DNA of 64,000 nucleotides from Endozoicomonas euniceicola (GCF_025562755.1 NZ_CP103300.1:2677001-2741000); one strand, 5' to 3'; numbered from the stretch's first letter, positions 1-9,537 are shown. The notes: generated from the letters alone by a model not told the origin. A program made the numbers and translations.

Positions 1-30
1 CCAGCTTTGGATACTGACTTGCGCACCTTT

Positions 31-60
31 TCAACACTTACTCGCATTCAACACTTACTC
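31..60. repeat. 13-bp direct repeat pair
   Basis: The sequence TCAACACTTACTC occurs at 31-43 and again at 48-60, separated by 4 bp. It lies in an AT-rich stretch (1-200) where I see no convincing gene. It could be a regulator half-site pair or simple sequence drift; no function is assigned. Confidence 0.5.
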
Positions 61-200
61 ACAATAATAATAACAACAGCTTCTATAATAGCTGTCATTA
101 TTTATTTCGAAGTTTTTTTAAGGCAAAAATTATCGTTATTTTCAGGCATTGAGCGCTTCAAAGCGAAAGGAGTAAGAAGCAGAGAAGGTCAGCTAAAAAA

Positions 201-410
201 TCATGATCGATTTTGCTTAGCCTCTTTGAAAGGTATTTCCTGTATGTTTTTCTGCAATGAAGAGGTAATGGTTGCAATAAGGTCTTTCGGGCGATATTCC
301 CTGACTTCCCCATTGTCCATCAACACTTTTACCCAACCTGTTTTCAGGCTCTGGAACAAGCGACCTTCCTCAAATGTGCTTCGGTCTTTTACTCTTAAAC
401 TGCCATTCAT
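201..410 (-). CDS. small hypothetical protein (69 aa)
   Basis: A 69-residue reading frame that begins with ATG directly after an in-frame stop. The central part (VKVLMDNGEVREYRPKDLIA) looks like a compact beta-rich fold and the composition is that of a soluble protein. I do not recognise a family. No strong ribosome binding site is visible, only a GATGAG stretch just upstream. It sits alone at the window edge, divergent from the downstream transporter gene. It could be a real conserved small protein or a chance frame; the plausible amino-acid composition favours the former slightly. Confidence 0.45.
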   Translation of the reverse strand: MNGSLRVKDRSTFEEGRLFQSLKTGWVKVLMDNGEVREYRPKDLIATITSSLQKNIQEIPFKEAKQNRS

Positions 411-609
411 CGCTCATCGTTGCCCCACTTAAATTACCGAGCTTCTATTATCGGTTGCAGCTGTAGACACTTTAATGACATTTTTACGACCGATTGAAGA
501 CACCTCACACTGAACCCATCAACATAAAATTTCGTTACAGAATACTGTAGAGCCTGCCCCGCAACGCCGATAAATCAGCCTAGGAAGTAGCTACCAATGA
601 TGAGGCGTG

Positions 610-2421
610 ATGCTTAGTCGACTTTTCTTACCATCAGTCCTGGTGCTGTTGATTTACGGGTTCTGGGTCAGCCCGGAGTTCAAAATTATTGCGGCTGGTG
701 TCGCGATATTTCTGTTTGGCATGGTTTACCTTGAACAGGGCTTCAAGGTGTTCACTGGCGGGCTGCTGGAAAATATTCTGCAAAAAACCACTGACAGCGT
801 ATGGAAAAGTCTCAGCTTTGGTATTGTTTCAACCGCCATCCTGCAATCAAGCTCACTGGTTTCCGTTATCGTTATCTCATTTCTCAGTGCCGGACTGATC
901 GGACTGGCCGCCGGCGTGGGTATTGTTTTCGGAGCCAACCTGGGCAGTACGGCAGGTGCCTGGCTGGTCGCCGTATTTGGTCTGAAAGTCAAGCTGTCCG
1001 CCTACGCCATGCCAATGCTGGTCATCGGGCTGGTGCTGAAAACTCAACGGGCAAAAAACCTTAATGGTTTTGGCTTTATTCTTCTTGGCATCGGCTTTCT
1101 GTTTCTGGGCATTCATTACATGAAAGAAGGTTTCGAAGCCTTTAAGAGCACCATAGACCTCGCCGAATACGCTATGGATGGGTTTGCCGGGTTGCTGGTT
1201 TATACCATGATCGGCATGGCGGCAACCGTCATCATGCAGTCAACCAATGCCACAATGGTACTCACCTTCTCAGCCCTGGCCATTGGTCAGCTCTCTTATG
1301 AAAACGCGCTGGCCGTCTCTATTGGTTCCAACGTAGGTACGACCATTACCGCTATTTTAGGGGCTATCAGTGCCAATGCCGAAGGCAAACGACTGGCCGT
1401 CGCCCACCTGGCCTTCAACCTGATCACTGCGCTACTGGCCATTATCCTGATTGAGCCCCTGATCAACCTGGTTGATCATATTGCTGAGTATCATGGTGTG
1501 GCCAGCAACAACTACACGCTCAAACTGGCCATTTTCCACACTCTGTTCAACATTCTGGGTATCATGACACTGCTGCCATTTATGGGGTTGATGATTAAAT
1601 GGTTACAGTCGCTATTCCTCGATCAGTCCGCTGGAAAACCCCTTAACCTTGCCAGCCACAATGAAACTGAACCGGAAAAAGCACTTTACCTGAACCCGGT
1701 CACACTCAGTTATCCGGATACAGCCATGCGAGCTATGACCAGAGAGTGCGCGCACTTATACCGGAACACACTGGAAATCATCTGTTACAGCATCTATCTG
1801 TCCGGTGAAAAACTGCGCGAAACCGATAACCTGCAGGAGTTGGTGAAGAACTGGAAAAGAGAAGAACAGCCCTGGACCATCAAGGATCTGTATATCCGCC
1901 ATATCAAAGGCATTTATGCCGATATTATCCAGTATTCCGGGGCGCTGGAAGGTCGTTTGCCAAAGCAACAGGCTCAGGAATTGTTTGCCCTGAAAGTGGC
2001 CTGCAGAGATTTTGTACAGGCCATCAAGCACGTAAAGCATATTTATAAAAATATGGGCAAGTACACCGATTCAGAAAATGAACAGATTCGGGAGCAGTAC
2101 AACCAGCTCAGACTCTGCATAGCATCGGTTTTGAAACTGGTTGACCTGTTGGGTGTCAGACGTCGATACAGCCATATCCGGGAACATACCGACCAGTTAA
2201 AACAGGAGTTAAGAGAGCAGGACAAGCAAACCAATACAGCCCTTAATGAACTGATCCGTTCCGGCCAGGTCGATGCCTATACAGCCAGCTCTCTTCTGAA
2301 CGACAGCGCTCACGTACATGACGCCTGCACCAACCTGATTGACGGTGCCGTCATTATGTTGACCAGAGACAGGCAGGAGTACCACGATTTTGATGTCACG
2401 CCAGAGGTCACGAATTCCTGA
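610..2421 (+). CDS. Na+/phosphate cotransporter family protein
   Basis: Predicted sodium-dependent inorganic phosphate transporter of the NptA/YjbB type (Na/Pi-cotransporter family, PF02690) in the inner membrane. About 340 residues of hydrophobic helices contain two family repeats, visible as the duplicated QSSSLVSV and QSTNATMV motifs. A charged helical C-terminal region (about residues 360-600) resembles a PhoU-like domain. The length is usual for the PhoU-fused subfamily. I chose ATG 610 with GAGG at 602-605 just upstream; GTG 607 is an alternative start. It converges on ppx with a 13-bp gap, so phosphate uptake and polyphosphate breakdown genes are adjacent. Confidence 0.88.
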   Translation: MLSRLFLPSVLVLLIYGFWVSPEFKIIAAGVAIFLFGMVYLEQGFKVFTGGLLENILQKTTDSVWKSLSFGIVSTAILQSSSLVSVIVISFLSAGLIGLAAGVGIVFGANLGSTAGAWLVAVFGLKVKLSAYAMPMLVIGLVLKTQRAKNLNGFGFILLGIGFLFLGIHYMKEGFEAFKSTIDLAEYAMDGFAGLLVYTMIGMAATVIMQSTNATMVLTFSALAIGQLSYENALAVSIGSNVGTTITAILGAISANAEGKRLAVAHLAFNLITALLAIILIEPLINLVDHIAEYHGVASNNYTLKLAIFHTLFNILGIMTLLPFMGLMIKWLQSLFLDQSAGKPLNLASHNETEPEKALYLNPVTLSYPDTAMRAMTRECAHLYRNTLEIICYSIYLSGEKLRETDNLQELVKNWKREEQPWTIKDLYIRHIKGIYADIIQYSGALEGRLPKQQAQELFALKVACRDFVQAIKHVKHIYKNMGKYTDSENEQIREQYNQLRLCIASVLKLVDLLGVRRRYSHIREHTDQLKQELREQDKQTNTALNELIRSGQVDAYTASSLLNDSAHVHDACTNLIDGAVIMLTRDRQEYHDFDVTPEVTNS

Positions 2422-2434
2422 CAACGGATATCGA

Positions 2435-3937
2435 TTAATCAACCACCAGCCAGTACCCAACCCGAATCAGATCAATACGTTCCCGCTCAAAATCCGCTGC
2501 CGTTAGCGGGTGTTCTTTCAGCCATTTGTCAGGAAAAGAAACATTCAGCTTTTTATCGCCCGCTTTCAGAGAGTAGGTAAATTCGTTATCCGTCCCCCTG
2601 ATATGATTCAGAACAATGGCGATTCGCAACAGAATGGTCAGCTTCACCAGTCTGCCTTCTTCATCATCACTCTCAATCAACGTCCGGGGAATCGTGCGTC
2701 GGTGTCCTCTGACCAGAAGAGCCAGCTTGCGCTGTTGCTCCTTACTGAACCCCATCAAATCAGAGTGATGGATCAGGTAAGCACCATGACGATGATACTG
2801 GGAATGAGAGATATCCAGCCCGGCTTCGCACACCAGGGCAGCCCAGGACAGCAACTCCCTTTCGCCCTGGCATAATCCCCACTCCTCTGCCACCTGATCG
2901 AAGCAGCACAACGCATGTTGACGAACCGCCTCAGCATTACCCTGGTCCACATGATAACGCTTCATCAGGGCAGAAATCGTCCGGCCACGAACATCTTCAT
3001 GCCGGTCCCGCCCCAGCATGTCATAAAGCACACCTTCTCGCAGAGCACCATCGGAATACTGCATCTGCTCAATATCAAAGGCATCAAAGCAGGCGGTCAG
3101 AATCGCCAGACCCGCCGGAAAGATGGTCTGCCGCTCAGGTTTCAGTCCGGGAAAGCGGATACGGTCTGTGCGGTTGAAGACCAGCAGGTCATTTTTCAGC
3201 TTATCCAGCCGTTCACGGGTAATAACATCCCCTTCGCCCTGCGCCTGCAGGATATTGCTGACCGTACGAACTGACCCTGAAGAACCCACAGCGTCTGTCC
3301 AGCTAAGTTCCCGATAGGTTTTTTCTATATTCAACAGCTCCAGTCGGGCAGCATAATAAGCTGACTGGAAACGTTCCGGCGACAAATGACCTCCGGAAAA
3401 AAAGCGGTCATTGAACGTCACGCAGCCCATGTGCAAGCTCTCAAGCAGCCGGGGCTCAAAGCGCTCACCAACAATCAGCTCGGTACTGCCACCGCCAATA
3501 TCCACTACCAGCCTGCGATCATTATCATCCGCCTGGGTCTGGGCAACCCCCAGGTAAATCAATCGCGCTTCTTCGCGCCCGGCAATGATTTCTATGGGAT
3601 AAGGCAGAATGTTTGCAGCGCGTCGAACAAATTCGTCGCTGTTCCTGGCTTTTCTCAGCGCATTGGTGCCAACAATTCTGATGGCCTGGAACGTCCTGCC
3701 CTTCATGTACTGGGCAAACTGCGCCAGACAATTGAGTCCGCGCTCCATTGCCGCTTCAGACAAACTGCCATCTTTTTCCAGACCGGCAGCCAGCTGAACT
3801 TTCTCGCCCAACCGCTCGACAGGCCGTATTTCTCCCTGATCGACCCGGGCCACAATCATGTGGAAGCTGTTAGACCCCAGATCAATAGCCGCTACCAATG
3901 GCTGGCCATCTGTTTCACTTTGACCGAATTCTCTCAT
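2435..3937 (-). CDS. ppx: exopolyphosphatase
   Basis: Ppx/GppA family phosphatase that processively releases phosphate from polyphosphate in the cytoplasm. The N-terminal actin-like ATPase fold is seen in AAIDLGSNSFHMIVA (residues 16-30) and in the second phosphate-binding motif VDIGGGSTELI. The C-terminal part carries the HD-like helical domain. The 500 residues match the usual ~500-513 of Ppx rather than a short GppA, but Ppx and GppA cannot be fully separated by eye. It is read divergently from trxA and convergently with the Na/Pi transporter. Confidence 0.92.
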   Translation of the reverse strand: MREFGQSETDGQPLVAAIDLGSNSFHMIVARVDQGEIRPVERLGEKVQLAAGLEKDGSLSEAAMERGLNCLAQFAQYMKGRTFQAIRIVGTNALRKARNSDEFVRRAANILPYPIEIIAGREEARLIYLGVAQTQADDNDRRLVVDIGGGSTELIVGERFEPRLLESLHMGCVTFNDRFFSGGHLSPERFQSAYYAARLELLNIEKTYRELSWTDAVGSSGSVRTVSNILQAQGEGDVITRERLDKLKNDLLVFNRTDRIRFPGLKPERQTIFPAGLAILTACFDAFDIEQMQYSDGALREGVLYDMLGRDRHEDVRGRTISALMKRYHVDQGNAEAVRQHALCCFDQVAEEWGLCQGERELLSWAALVCEAGLDISHSQYHRHGAYLIHHSDLMGFSKEQQRKLALLVRGHRRTIPRTLIESDDEEGRLVKLTILLRIAIVLNHIRGTDNEFTYSLKAGDKKLNVSFPDKWLKEHPLTAADFERERIDLIRVGYWLVVD

Positions 3938-4077
3938 GATCCTTTACTGCACGGGTGTTTTTACCTGAAAGCCGGACTCAGCATAACAGAAGGCAGCCTG
4001 TCCCACATAACAGATCATTATTTCCTGACTGTTGATCCTGCAAAACCGTGCAAAACCGCAAATTAAAATTTGAACAA

Positions 4078-4107
4078 TTGTTTCTCAGGCAAACGGTTTG
4101 CTATGAT
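4078..4107 (+). promoter_or_regulatory. probable sigma-70 promoter of trxA
   Basis: A -35-like TTGTTT (4078-4083) lies 18 bp upstream of a -10 TATGAT (4102-4107), 37 bp before the trxA start. A direct repeat GCAAAACCG at 4040-4048 and 4050-4058 lies just upstream and could bind a regulator. AGGAGA at 4131-4136 is the ribosome binding site. Confidence 0.5.
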
Positions 4108-4144
4108 TTCGAAACTGAATGCAAATGGCTAGGAGACCCATTCC

Positions 4145-4468
4145 ATGAGCGATATTGTCAATGTGACAGACGCTTCCTTCGAAGAGGACGTACTGAAGGC
4201 TGACGAACCGGTACTGGTCGACTACTGGGCAGAGTGGTGCGGCCCCTGCAAAATGATTGCTCCTGTTCTGGATGAAATTGCCCAGGACTACGACGGCAAG
4301 CTGAAGATCTGCAAACTGAACATCGACGAGAACGAAGCCACTCCACCCAAATACGGTGTGCGTGGTATCCCGACTCTGATGCTGTTCAAGGGCGGCAACG
4401 TTGAAGCGACCAAAGTCGGCGCGCTGTCTAAATCCCAGCTGACCGCATTTCTGGACAGCAATCTCTGA
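4145..4468 (+). CDS. trxA: thioredoxin 1
   Basis: Cytoplasmic protein-disulfide reductase; it donates electrons to ribonucleotide reductase, PAPS reductase and others. The active site WCGPC falls at residues 31-35, exactly the family position, and the cis-proline motif RGIPTLMLF follows. At 107 residues it is full length. A clear ribosome binding site precedes ATG. The order trxA-rho is a conserved gammaproteobacterial neighbourhood. Confidence 0.97.
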   Translation: MSDIVNVTDASFEEDVLKADEPVLVDYWAEWCGPCKMIAPVLDEIAQDYDGKLKICKLNIDENEATPPKYGVRGIPTLMLFKGGNVEATKVGALSKSQLTAFLDSNL

Positions 4469-4931
4469 TTACCCTCAGGGAATAGTCAAGCCAGAAATGG
4501 CCGGATGTTATTTGGGTATTTTCATCCGGCGGTCTGTCTGGTGTTCGCACCGTCAATACAGACCCTGCAACACACTGAGCAGAAAAAGAATAATAGACCT
4601 ATTTAAAGTTGACGAGACAGTAGTTCTTGATTATTTTCCAGAAAAGGATATAGACTGTCGAAGTGACGCACGTCAGATGCCAACGATTGATAAATTGGTA
4701 CAATGACAGTCAATAGAATTATTTCCGGCCAGGCTTGTTATTGAATTCTTTCGAGCCAACACTCACTTAATTCAAGTACATGACCTAAATATCGGGCTGT
4801 AGCTGAAAGGCTGTAAACAGCTTTCGCAGGGATTGGCATTAAGCGATCCTTAAAATAATAATCTCAATAATACCTGATTTTCCTGCAACTACGACGGCCA
4901 CTACCTTTCAATATAACGTTCTCAAACTGTT
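4469..4931 (+). other. trxA-rho intergenic leader (463 bp)
   Basis: No convincing gene. It starts with an inverted repeat (see 4500-4530) and contains a small near-palindrome around 4804-4823 (AAAGGCTG ... CAGCTTT). In other gammaproteobacteria the rho gene has a long, autoregulated leader where Rho terminates its own transcription; a similar role here is inference. A 69-codon open frame inside it lacks a ribosome binding site and looks spurious. Confidence 0.45.
4500..4530 (+). terminator. hairpin downstream of trxA
   Basis: GCCGGATG (4500-4507) pairs with CATCCGGC (4523-4530) across a 15-nt T-rich loop, 31 bp after the trxA stop. There is no run of T after the stem, so it is a weak intrinsic terminator or a transcript-stabilising hairpin. 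Confidence 0.4.
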
Positions 4932-6191
4932 ATGCATCTTACCGAACTGAAGAAACAATCTGTTCCTGAGCTTCTGGCAAAAGCCAATGAAATGGGCCTG
5001 GACAACCTCGCCCGTTCACGAAAGCAGGACGTAATATTCTCTATCCTCAAGCGCCATGCCCGCAGCGGGGAAGACATCTTTGGCGAAGGCGTTCTGGAAA
5101 TTCTCCAGGACGGCTTTGGCTTCCTGCGTTCTGCCGACAGTTCCTACCTGGCAGGCCCTGATGATATTTACGTATCCCCAAGCCAGATTCGCCGTTTTAA
5201 CCTGAGAACCGGCGACAGCATCTCGGGTAAAATTCGCCCGCCAAAAGAAGGCGAGCGTTATTTCGCGCTGCTGAAAGTTAACGAAATTAATTTCGATCAG
5301 CCTGAAAATGCCCGCAATAAAATTCTGTTTGAAAACCTGACACCACTGTTCCCGCAAGATCGCCTGCAGATGCAAATGGGTAACGGTTCGACGGAAGACC
5401 TGACCGGTCGGATTATTGACCTGGTCTCCCCAATCGGTAAAGGTCAGCGCGGTCTGATCGTATCCCCGCCAAAAGCCGGTAAAACCCTGATGCTGCAAAA
5501 CATTGCAGCCAACATCACCCGTAACAACCCGGAATGTCACCTGATTGTGCTGCTCATCGACGAACGTCCGGAGGAAGTGACCGAGATGGCACGTTCCGTT
5601 CGTGGTGAAGTGGTCGCGTCCACGTTTGACGAGCCACCGTCACGTCACGTTCAGGTGGCTGAAATGGTACTGGAGAAGGCCAAGCGCCTGGTTGAGCACA
5701 AGAAAGACGTGGTCATTCTGCTCGACTCCATCACCCGTCTGGCACGAGCTTACAACACCGTCATTCCATCTTCCGGCAAGGTTCTGACCGGTGGTGTCGA
5801 TGCCCATGCCCTGGAGCGTCCAAAGCGCTTTTTTGGTGCTGCCCGTAACATTGAAGAAGGCGGCAGCCTGACCATCGTAGCCACCGCCCTGGTGGATACC
5901 GGTTCCAAGATGGACGAAGTAATTTTCGAGGAATTCAAAGGTACCGGTAACATGGAACTGAACCTCGACCGTCGCATCGCTGAAAAGCGTGTGTTCCCGG
6001 CTATCGGTATCAATAAGTCCGGTACCCGCCGTGAAGACCTGCTGACCACAGAGGAAGAACTGCAGCGTATGTGGATTCTGCGTAAAATCCTGCACCCGAT
6101 GGACGAAATTCAAGCCGTCGAATTCTTGCTGGATCGCATGAAGCACACCAAGACCAATGAAGAATTCTTCCAGGCCATGAAGCGCAAGTAA
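4932..6191 (+). CDS. rho: transcription termination factor Rho
   Basis: Hexameric RNA-dependent ATPase that terminates transcription. 419 residues, the same length as E. coli Rho. The N-terminal helical domain and cold-shock-like RNA-binding domain (GFGFLRS, DIYVSPSQIRRF) cover about residues 1-120. The Walker A loop PPKAGKT, Walker B VVILLDSITRLARAYN and the Q/R-loop region follow. No insertion or truncation is seen. Confidence 0.97.
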   Translation: MHLTELKKQSVPELLAKANEMGLDNLARSRKQDVIFSILKRHARSGEDIFGEGVLEILQDGFGFLRSADSSYLAGPDDIYVSPSQIRRFNLRTGDSISGKIRPPKEGERYFALLKVNEINFDQPENARNKILFENLTPLFPQDRLQMQMGNGSTEDLTGRIIDLVSPIGKGQRGLIVSPPKAGKTLMLQNIAANITRNNPECHLIVLLIDERPEEVTEMARSVRGEVVASTFDEPPSRHVQVAEMVLEKAKRLVEHKKDVVILLDSITRLARAYNTVIPSSGKVLTGGVDAHALERPKRFFGAARNIEEGGSLTIVATALVDTGSKMDEVIFEEFKGTGNMELNLDRRIAEKRVFPAIGINKSGTRREDLLTTEEELQRMWILRKILHPMDEIQAVEFLLDRMKHTKTNEEFFQAMKRK

Positions 6192-6240
6192 TCGAAGTGG
6201 CAGGGCAAGGGGAACGGAAGGTTAGAATATACCGCTGTTG

Positions 6241-6294
6241 GCTATTAGCTTTTGGTGGTTGGCTGTCTGAGCAGCTAATAGCAAACCGCCAAAA
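6241..6294. repeat. interleaved inverted repeats (pseudoknot-capable)
   Basis: GCTATTAGCT (6241-6250) is the reverse complement of AGCTAATAGC (6273-6282), and TTTTGGTGGTT (6250-6260) is nearly the reverse complement of AACCGCCAAAA (6284-6294). The order is A-B-A'-B', so both pairings together would form a pseudoknot rather than nested stems. The left part resembles a dispersed GCTGTTGG-type repeat also found near 46,211. Confidence 0.5.
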
Positions 6295-6330
6295 GCCCGG
6301 TAAGACATTGAATGCTGCGCCCCTAAGACT

Positions 6331-6364
6331 GTCCGTCATTCCCACAATAGTGGGAGTGACGGAC
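6331..6364. repeat. REP-like palindromic hairpin between rho and ubiD
   Basis: A 15-bp stem (6331-6345 with 6350-6364, one G-T pair) closes a 4-nt AATA loop. No T-run follows, so it resembles a REP-type extragenic palindrome more than a classical terminator, although it could end rho transcripts. Confidence 0.55.
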
Positions 6365-6446
6365 TGATGTTCTTACCCCCCTGCCTCTCCGGTATTTTTC
6401 TAATAGCAATCCAGCCCATAACAAAAACCTCCCGACAGTAGAATCC

Positions 6447-7922
6447 ATGAAATACAGGGACCTTCGAGATTTTATCCAATTGCTGGAACAGCAGGGCGAA
6501 CTGAAGCGAATAAGCGCTGAAGTTGACCCTTATCTGGAAATGACCGAGATCAGCGACCGAACCCTGCGCAAAAAAGGACCGGCGCTACTGTTTGAAAACC
6601 CTAAAGGCTTTGATACGCCCGTGTTAACCAACCTGTTTGGCACACCGCGACGAGTAGCCCTGGGAATGGGTCAGGACCATGTCAGCGCCCTGAAAGAAGT
6701 CGGGCAGTTACTCGCTTATCTGAAAGAGCCCGATCCCCCCAAAGGCTTTAAAGATGCCTTGCGAAAGCTTCCGATTTTCAAGCAGGTTTTAAATATGGGA
6801 CCCAGAGTGGTCAACAATGCCCCCTGCCAGGAAGTGGTGCTGAAAGGTGACGACGTTGATTTAACCCGGCTCCCCATACAAACCTGTTGGCCCGGCGACG
6901 CCGCCCCCCTTGTCACCTGGCCTCTGGTTATCACAAAAGGGCCTGAAAAAGACCGCCAGAACCTGGGTATCTACCGCCAGCAACTACTGGGACCCAACAA
7001 GCTGATTATGCGCTGGCTGTCCCATCGTGGCGGTGCGCTTGATTACCGGGACTGGCAACAGAAACATCCGGACAAACCTTTCCCTGTTGCCGTTGCATTA
7101 GGCGCAGACCCGGCCACCCTTCTTGGCGCGGTGACACCGGTTCCGGATTCGCTGTCAGAATATGCGTTCGCAGGCCTGCTGCGTGGCTCCCGCACCGAGC
7201 TGGTCAAATGTAAAACCAGTGAGTTGCAAGTACCTGCCAGCGCCGAGTTTGTTCTGGAAGGACATATCCATCCGGGGGAAATGGCAGAAGAAGGCCCCTA
7301 TGGTGACCATACCGGCTATTACAACGAAGTCGAATCCTTTCCGGTGTTCACTGTTGACTGCATCACCCACCGCAAAGACCCGATCTACCACAGCACCTAT
7401 ACAGGCCGTCCACCCGATGAACCCGCTGTACTTGGGGTAGCGCTGAATGAAGTGTTCGTTCCGATTCTGAAAAAACAATTTCCGGAAATTGTGGATTTCT
7501 ACCTGCCACCGGAAGGCTGCTCTTATCGCATGGCCGTTGTCACCATGCGTAAAGAGTATCCGGGACACGCCAAGCGTATTATGCTGGGAGTATGGTCATT
7601 TCTCAGACAGTTTATGTATACCAAGTTCGTGATTGTGACAGACGACGACGTCAATGCACGGGACTGGAACGACGTAATATGGGCAATGACCACAAGAATG
7701 GATCCCAAACGAGACTCTGTGTTTATTGAAAACACACCCATTGACTATCTGGATTTTGCCTCCCCAGTGGCTGGCTTAGGTTCAAAAGTGGGTTTTGATG
7801 CCACCAATAAATGGCAGGGCGAAACAGATCGGGAGTGGGGCAGGGTCATCACCATGAGCGATGACATTAAAAACAGGGTCGACGATCGCTGGCAGGAACT
7901 GGGTATTTTTCCAGAGGAATAA
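6447..7922 (+). CDS. ubiD: UbiD family decarboxylase (3-octaprenyl-4-hydroxybenzoate carboxy-lyase)
   Basis: Prenylated-FMN-dependent decarboxylase acting in ubiquinone biosynthesis. 491 residues, close to the 497 of E. coli UbiD. The N-terminus (MKYRDLRDFIQLLEQQGELKR) and the GPYGDHTGYY and TGRPPDEPAVLG motifs are typical. Its stop codon overlaps the ATG of the next gene by one base (TAATG), so ubiD and fre are translationally coupled, the same pairing as in E. coli. The prFMN synthase UbiX is not in the window. Confidence 0.94.
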   Translation: MKYRDLRDFIQLLEQQGELKRISAEVDPYLEMTEISDRTLRKKGPALLFENPKGFDTPVLTNLFGTPRRVALGMGQDHVSALKEVGQLLAYLKEPDPPKGFKDALRKLPIFKQVLNMGPRVVNNAPCQEVVLKGDDVDLTRLPIQTCWPGDAAPLVTWPLVITKGPEKDRQNLGIYRQQLLGPNKLIMRWLSHRGGALDYRDWQQKHPDKPFPVAVALGADPATLLGAVTPVPDSLSEYAFAGLLRGSRTELVKCKTSELQVPASAEFVLEGHIHPGEMAEEGPYGDHTGYYNEVESFPVFTVDCITHRKDPIYHSTYTGRPPDEPAVLGVALNEVFVPILKKQFPEIVDFYLPPEGCSYRMAVVTMRKEYPGHAKRIMLGVWSFLRQFMYTKFVIVTDDDVNARDWNDVIWAMTTRMDPKRDSVFIENTPIDYLDFASPVAGLGSKVGFDATNKWQGETDREWGRVITMSDDIKNRVDDRWQELGIFPEE

Positions 7923-8650
7923 TGACGATGGACAATAACGTTTCGGAACAGGCTTTTGATGTAGCCGACATTCATCCGGCAGGTTCTGACATTTACCGGA
8001 TTATCCTGAAACCCCGGTCAGGCTTTGTACCGACTTATCAGGCCGGGCAATACCTGGAAATTGTTCTGCCCAATAAACAGCCCTGTGCCTTTTCCATTGC
8101 TTCTGCGCCATTAAATCAGCAGGAAGCCCTTGAACTGCATATACAGAAGCTACCAGACAGCTCAAATTCAGCGCTGCTGTTTGATCTGCTTCACAATGGT
8201 TGTGTTGATGTTCGTATGCCCTCAGGCAACTGCTTTCTACCCGAGCCGCTACCAGAAACACCTCTGGTGTTTGTCGCCGCCGGTACAGGCTTTTCCCAGA
8301 TGAAAAGCATGGTAGAACACTGCCTGAACCTGAAATATTCCGGAGAAATCTATCTATACTGGGGGGCTCGTACGCCTGCTGATTTCTATCTGCCGTACCT
8401 GCCTGTGGAATGGTCAGCCAGAGGCATTCATTATCACCCGGTGATCAGTGATGCCGATGAAGACTGGTGTGGACGTCATGGTTTGCTCTATGACGCCATT
8501 CTGGCTGACAAAGACCAGCTCCTCACTGGTCATATCTATCTGAGTGGTTCGCCACGAATGGTTTACACGACGGTTGACGCTATTGAAAAAGCCGGCTTTA
8601 ATCGACAAAGCATGTACTCCGATGTTTTTGACTATGCGCCCAGACCATAA
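7922..8650 (+). CDS. fre: NAD(P)H-flavin reductase
   Basis: Flavin reductase of the Fre/LuxG type in the ferredoxin-NADP reductase superfamily. The FAD/flavin domain is marked by YQAGQYLEIVLP and FSIASAP (about residues 40-65). The NAD(P)-binding domain starts at VFVAAGTGFSQMKSM (about residue 117) and has LYWGARTPADFY. 242 residues against 233 for E. coli Fre. Start: ATG overlapping the ubiD stop; a second ATG lies two codons later. It could supply reduced FMN to UbiX/UbiD; this role is inference from the pairing. Confidence 0.85.
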   Translation: MTMDNNVSEQAFDVADIHPAGSDIYRIILKPRSGFVPTYQAGQYLEIVLPNKQPCAFSIASAPLNQQEALELHIQKLPDSSNSALLFDLLHNGCVDVRMPSGNCFLPEPLPETPLVFVAAGTGFSQMKSMVEHCLNLKYSGEIYLYWGARTPADFYLPYLPVEWSARGIHYHPVISDADEDWCGRHGLLYDAILADKDQLLTGHIYLSGSPRMVYTTVDAIEKAGFNRQSMYSDVFDYAPRP

Positions 8651-8835
8651 TTTAAAACGACAGTCGACTAACATTACTTATTTCTTGTTTCTACTTCTTT
8701 GAAGATTAATTACTTTTACCAACTACCACTTTTCATTTACAAGTCATAAGACGTTTAAAAACCGACATTATTGAATGGCAATTATGTAACCCTTGTCTAT
8801 ATTGGTACTCGACAGTCATAACTCACAACTTCAAC

Positions 8836-9495
8836 ATGGTACCTGTCATGCAATCTTCTGCATCCACCATTGGGCATACAGGAATAAAGACCAGCAAGGT
8901 TCGCCAGAAAAATATTCAGGTCATACTCAAAGCCGCTGAAGACGAATTTGTGCTCAGTGGCTTCAAGGGGGCTTCAATCCGTGACATTGCGAACCGGGCC
9001 GGGCTTCCTAAAGCCAATGTTCACTACTACTTCAACAGCAAAATGGACCTGTACAGTGCCGTACTCTCCCACATCATGGAGTTATGGGAAGCGGTTTTCA
9101 GTGGTCTGAACCCTGAGGATGACCCAGCCAGAGCATTACGACAATATATTAACGCCAAGATGCAATACTGCCTGGCTCACTCCAGCGCTTCCCGTATTTT
9201 CAGCAGTGAAATCCTTCACGGAGGTCAGCACCTTAAAGAGCACTTCAGACATTTTAAAGACTGGATCAACGACAAATCCAGAGTGATTCAAGCCTGGATT
9301 GAGCAAGGAAAAATGGATCCGGTTGACCCGTTGCACCTGCTGTTTACCATCTGGGCCACCACGCAATATTACGTGGACTACAACCCTCAGGTAGCCTCTG
9401 TCCTGGGCAAGAAAGAACTCGGCGAAACTGATATCCAGGCTGCAACCGATCATCTGTGCAACCTGGTTATCAAAGGCTGTGGTATTAAAACCTAG
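8836..9495 (+). CDS. TetR family transcriptional regulator, RutR-like
   Basis: N-terminal helix-turn-helix (about residues 25-70: ILKAAEDEFVLSGFKGASIRDIANRA, then AGLPKANVHYYFNSKMDLY). The C-terminal half (SASRIFSSEILHGG; HLLFTIWATTQYYVDYNPQV) follows closely the pattern of RutR, the uracil/thymine-sensing regulator of pyrimidine degradation and pH genes. The ligand here is unknown; no rut genes are nearby. The start is uncertain (ATG 8836 or 8848). It stands alone behind a 185-bp AT-rich upstream region and converges on parC. Confidence 0.85.
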   Translation: MVPVMQSSASTIGHTGIKTSKVRQKNIQVILKAAEDEFVLSGFKGASIRDIANRAGLPKANVHYYFNSKMDLYSAVLSHIMELWEAVFSGLNPEDDPARALRQYINAKMQYCLAHSSASRIFSSEILHGGQHLKEHFRHFKDWINDKSRVIQAWIEQGKMDPVDPLHLLFTIWATTQYYVDYNPQVASVLGKKELGETDIQAATDHLCNLVIKGCGIKT

Positions 9496-9504
9496 TCAAC
9501 GGGG

Positions 9505-9537
9505 CAGTGAATAAGTTTTTTAATTGACTATTCACTG
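9505..9537. terminator. bidirectional hairpin between tetR and parC
   Basis: CAGTGAATA (9505-9513) pairs with TATTCACTG (9529-9537) around a 15-nt loop containing a T6 run. It overlaps the end of parC and lies just after the regulator stop, so it may terminate both convergent transcripts; the T-run is in the loop, which weakens the call. Confidence 0.35.

Noticed and set aside
7..432. 141-codon plus-strand frame at the left edge
   Set aside because: A single hydrophobic stretch in AT-rich DNA, then low-quality sequence antisense to the better 69-residue frame at 201-410; no ribosome binding site.
4497..4706. 69-codon frame in the trxA-rho gap
   Set aside because: Begins inside a hairpin, lacks a ribosome binding site and has no protein-like pattern.
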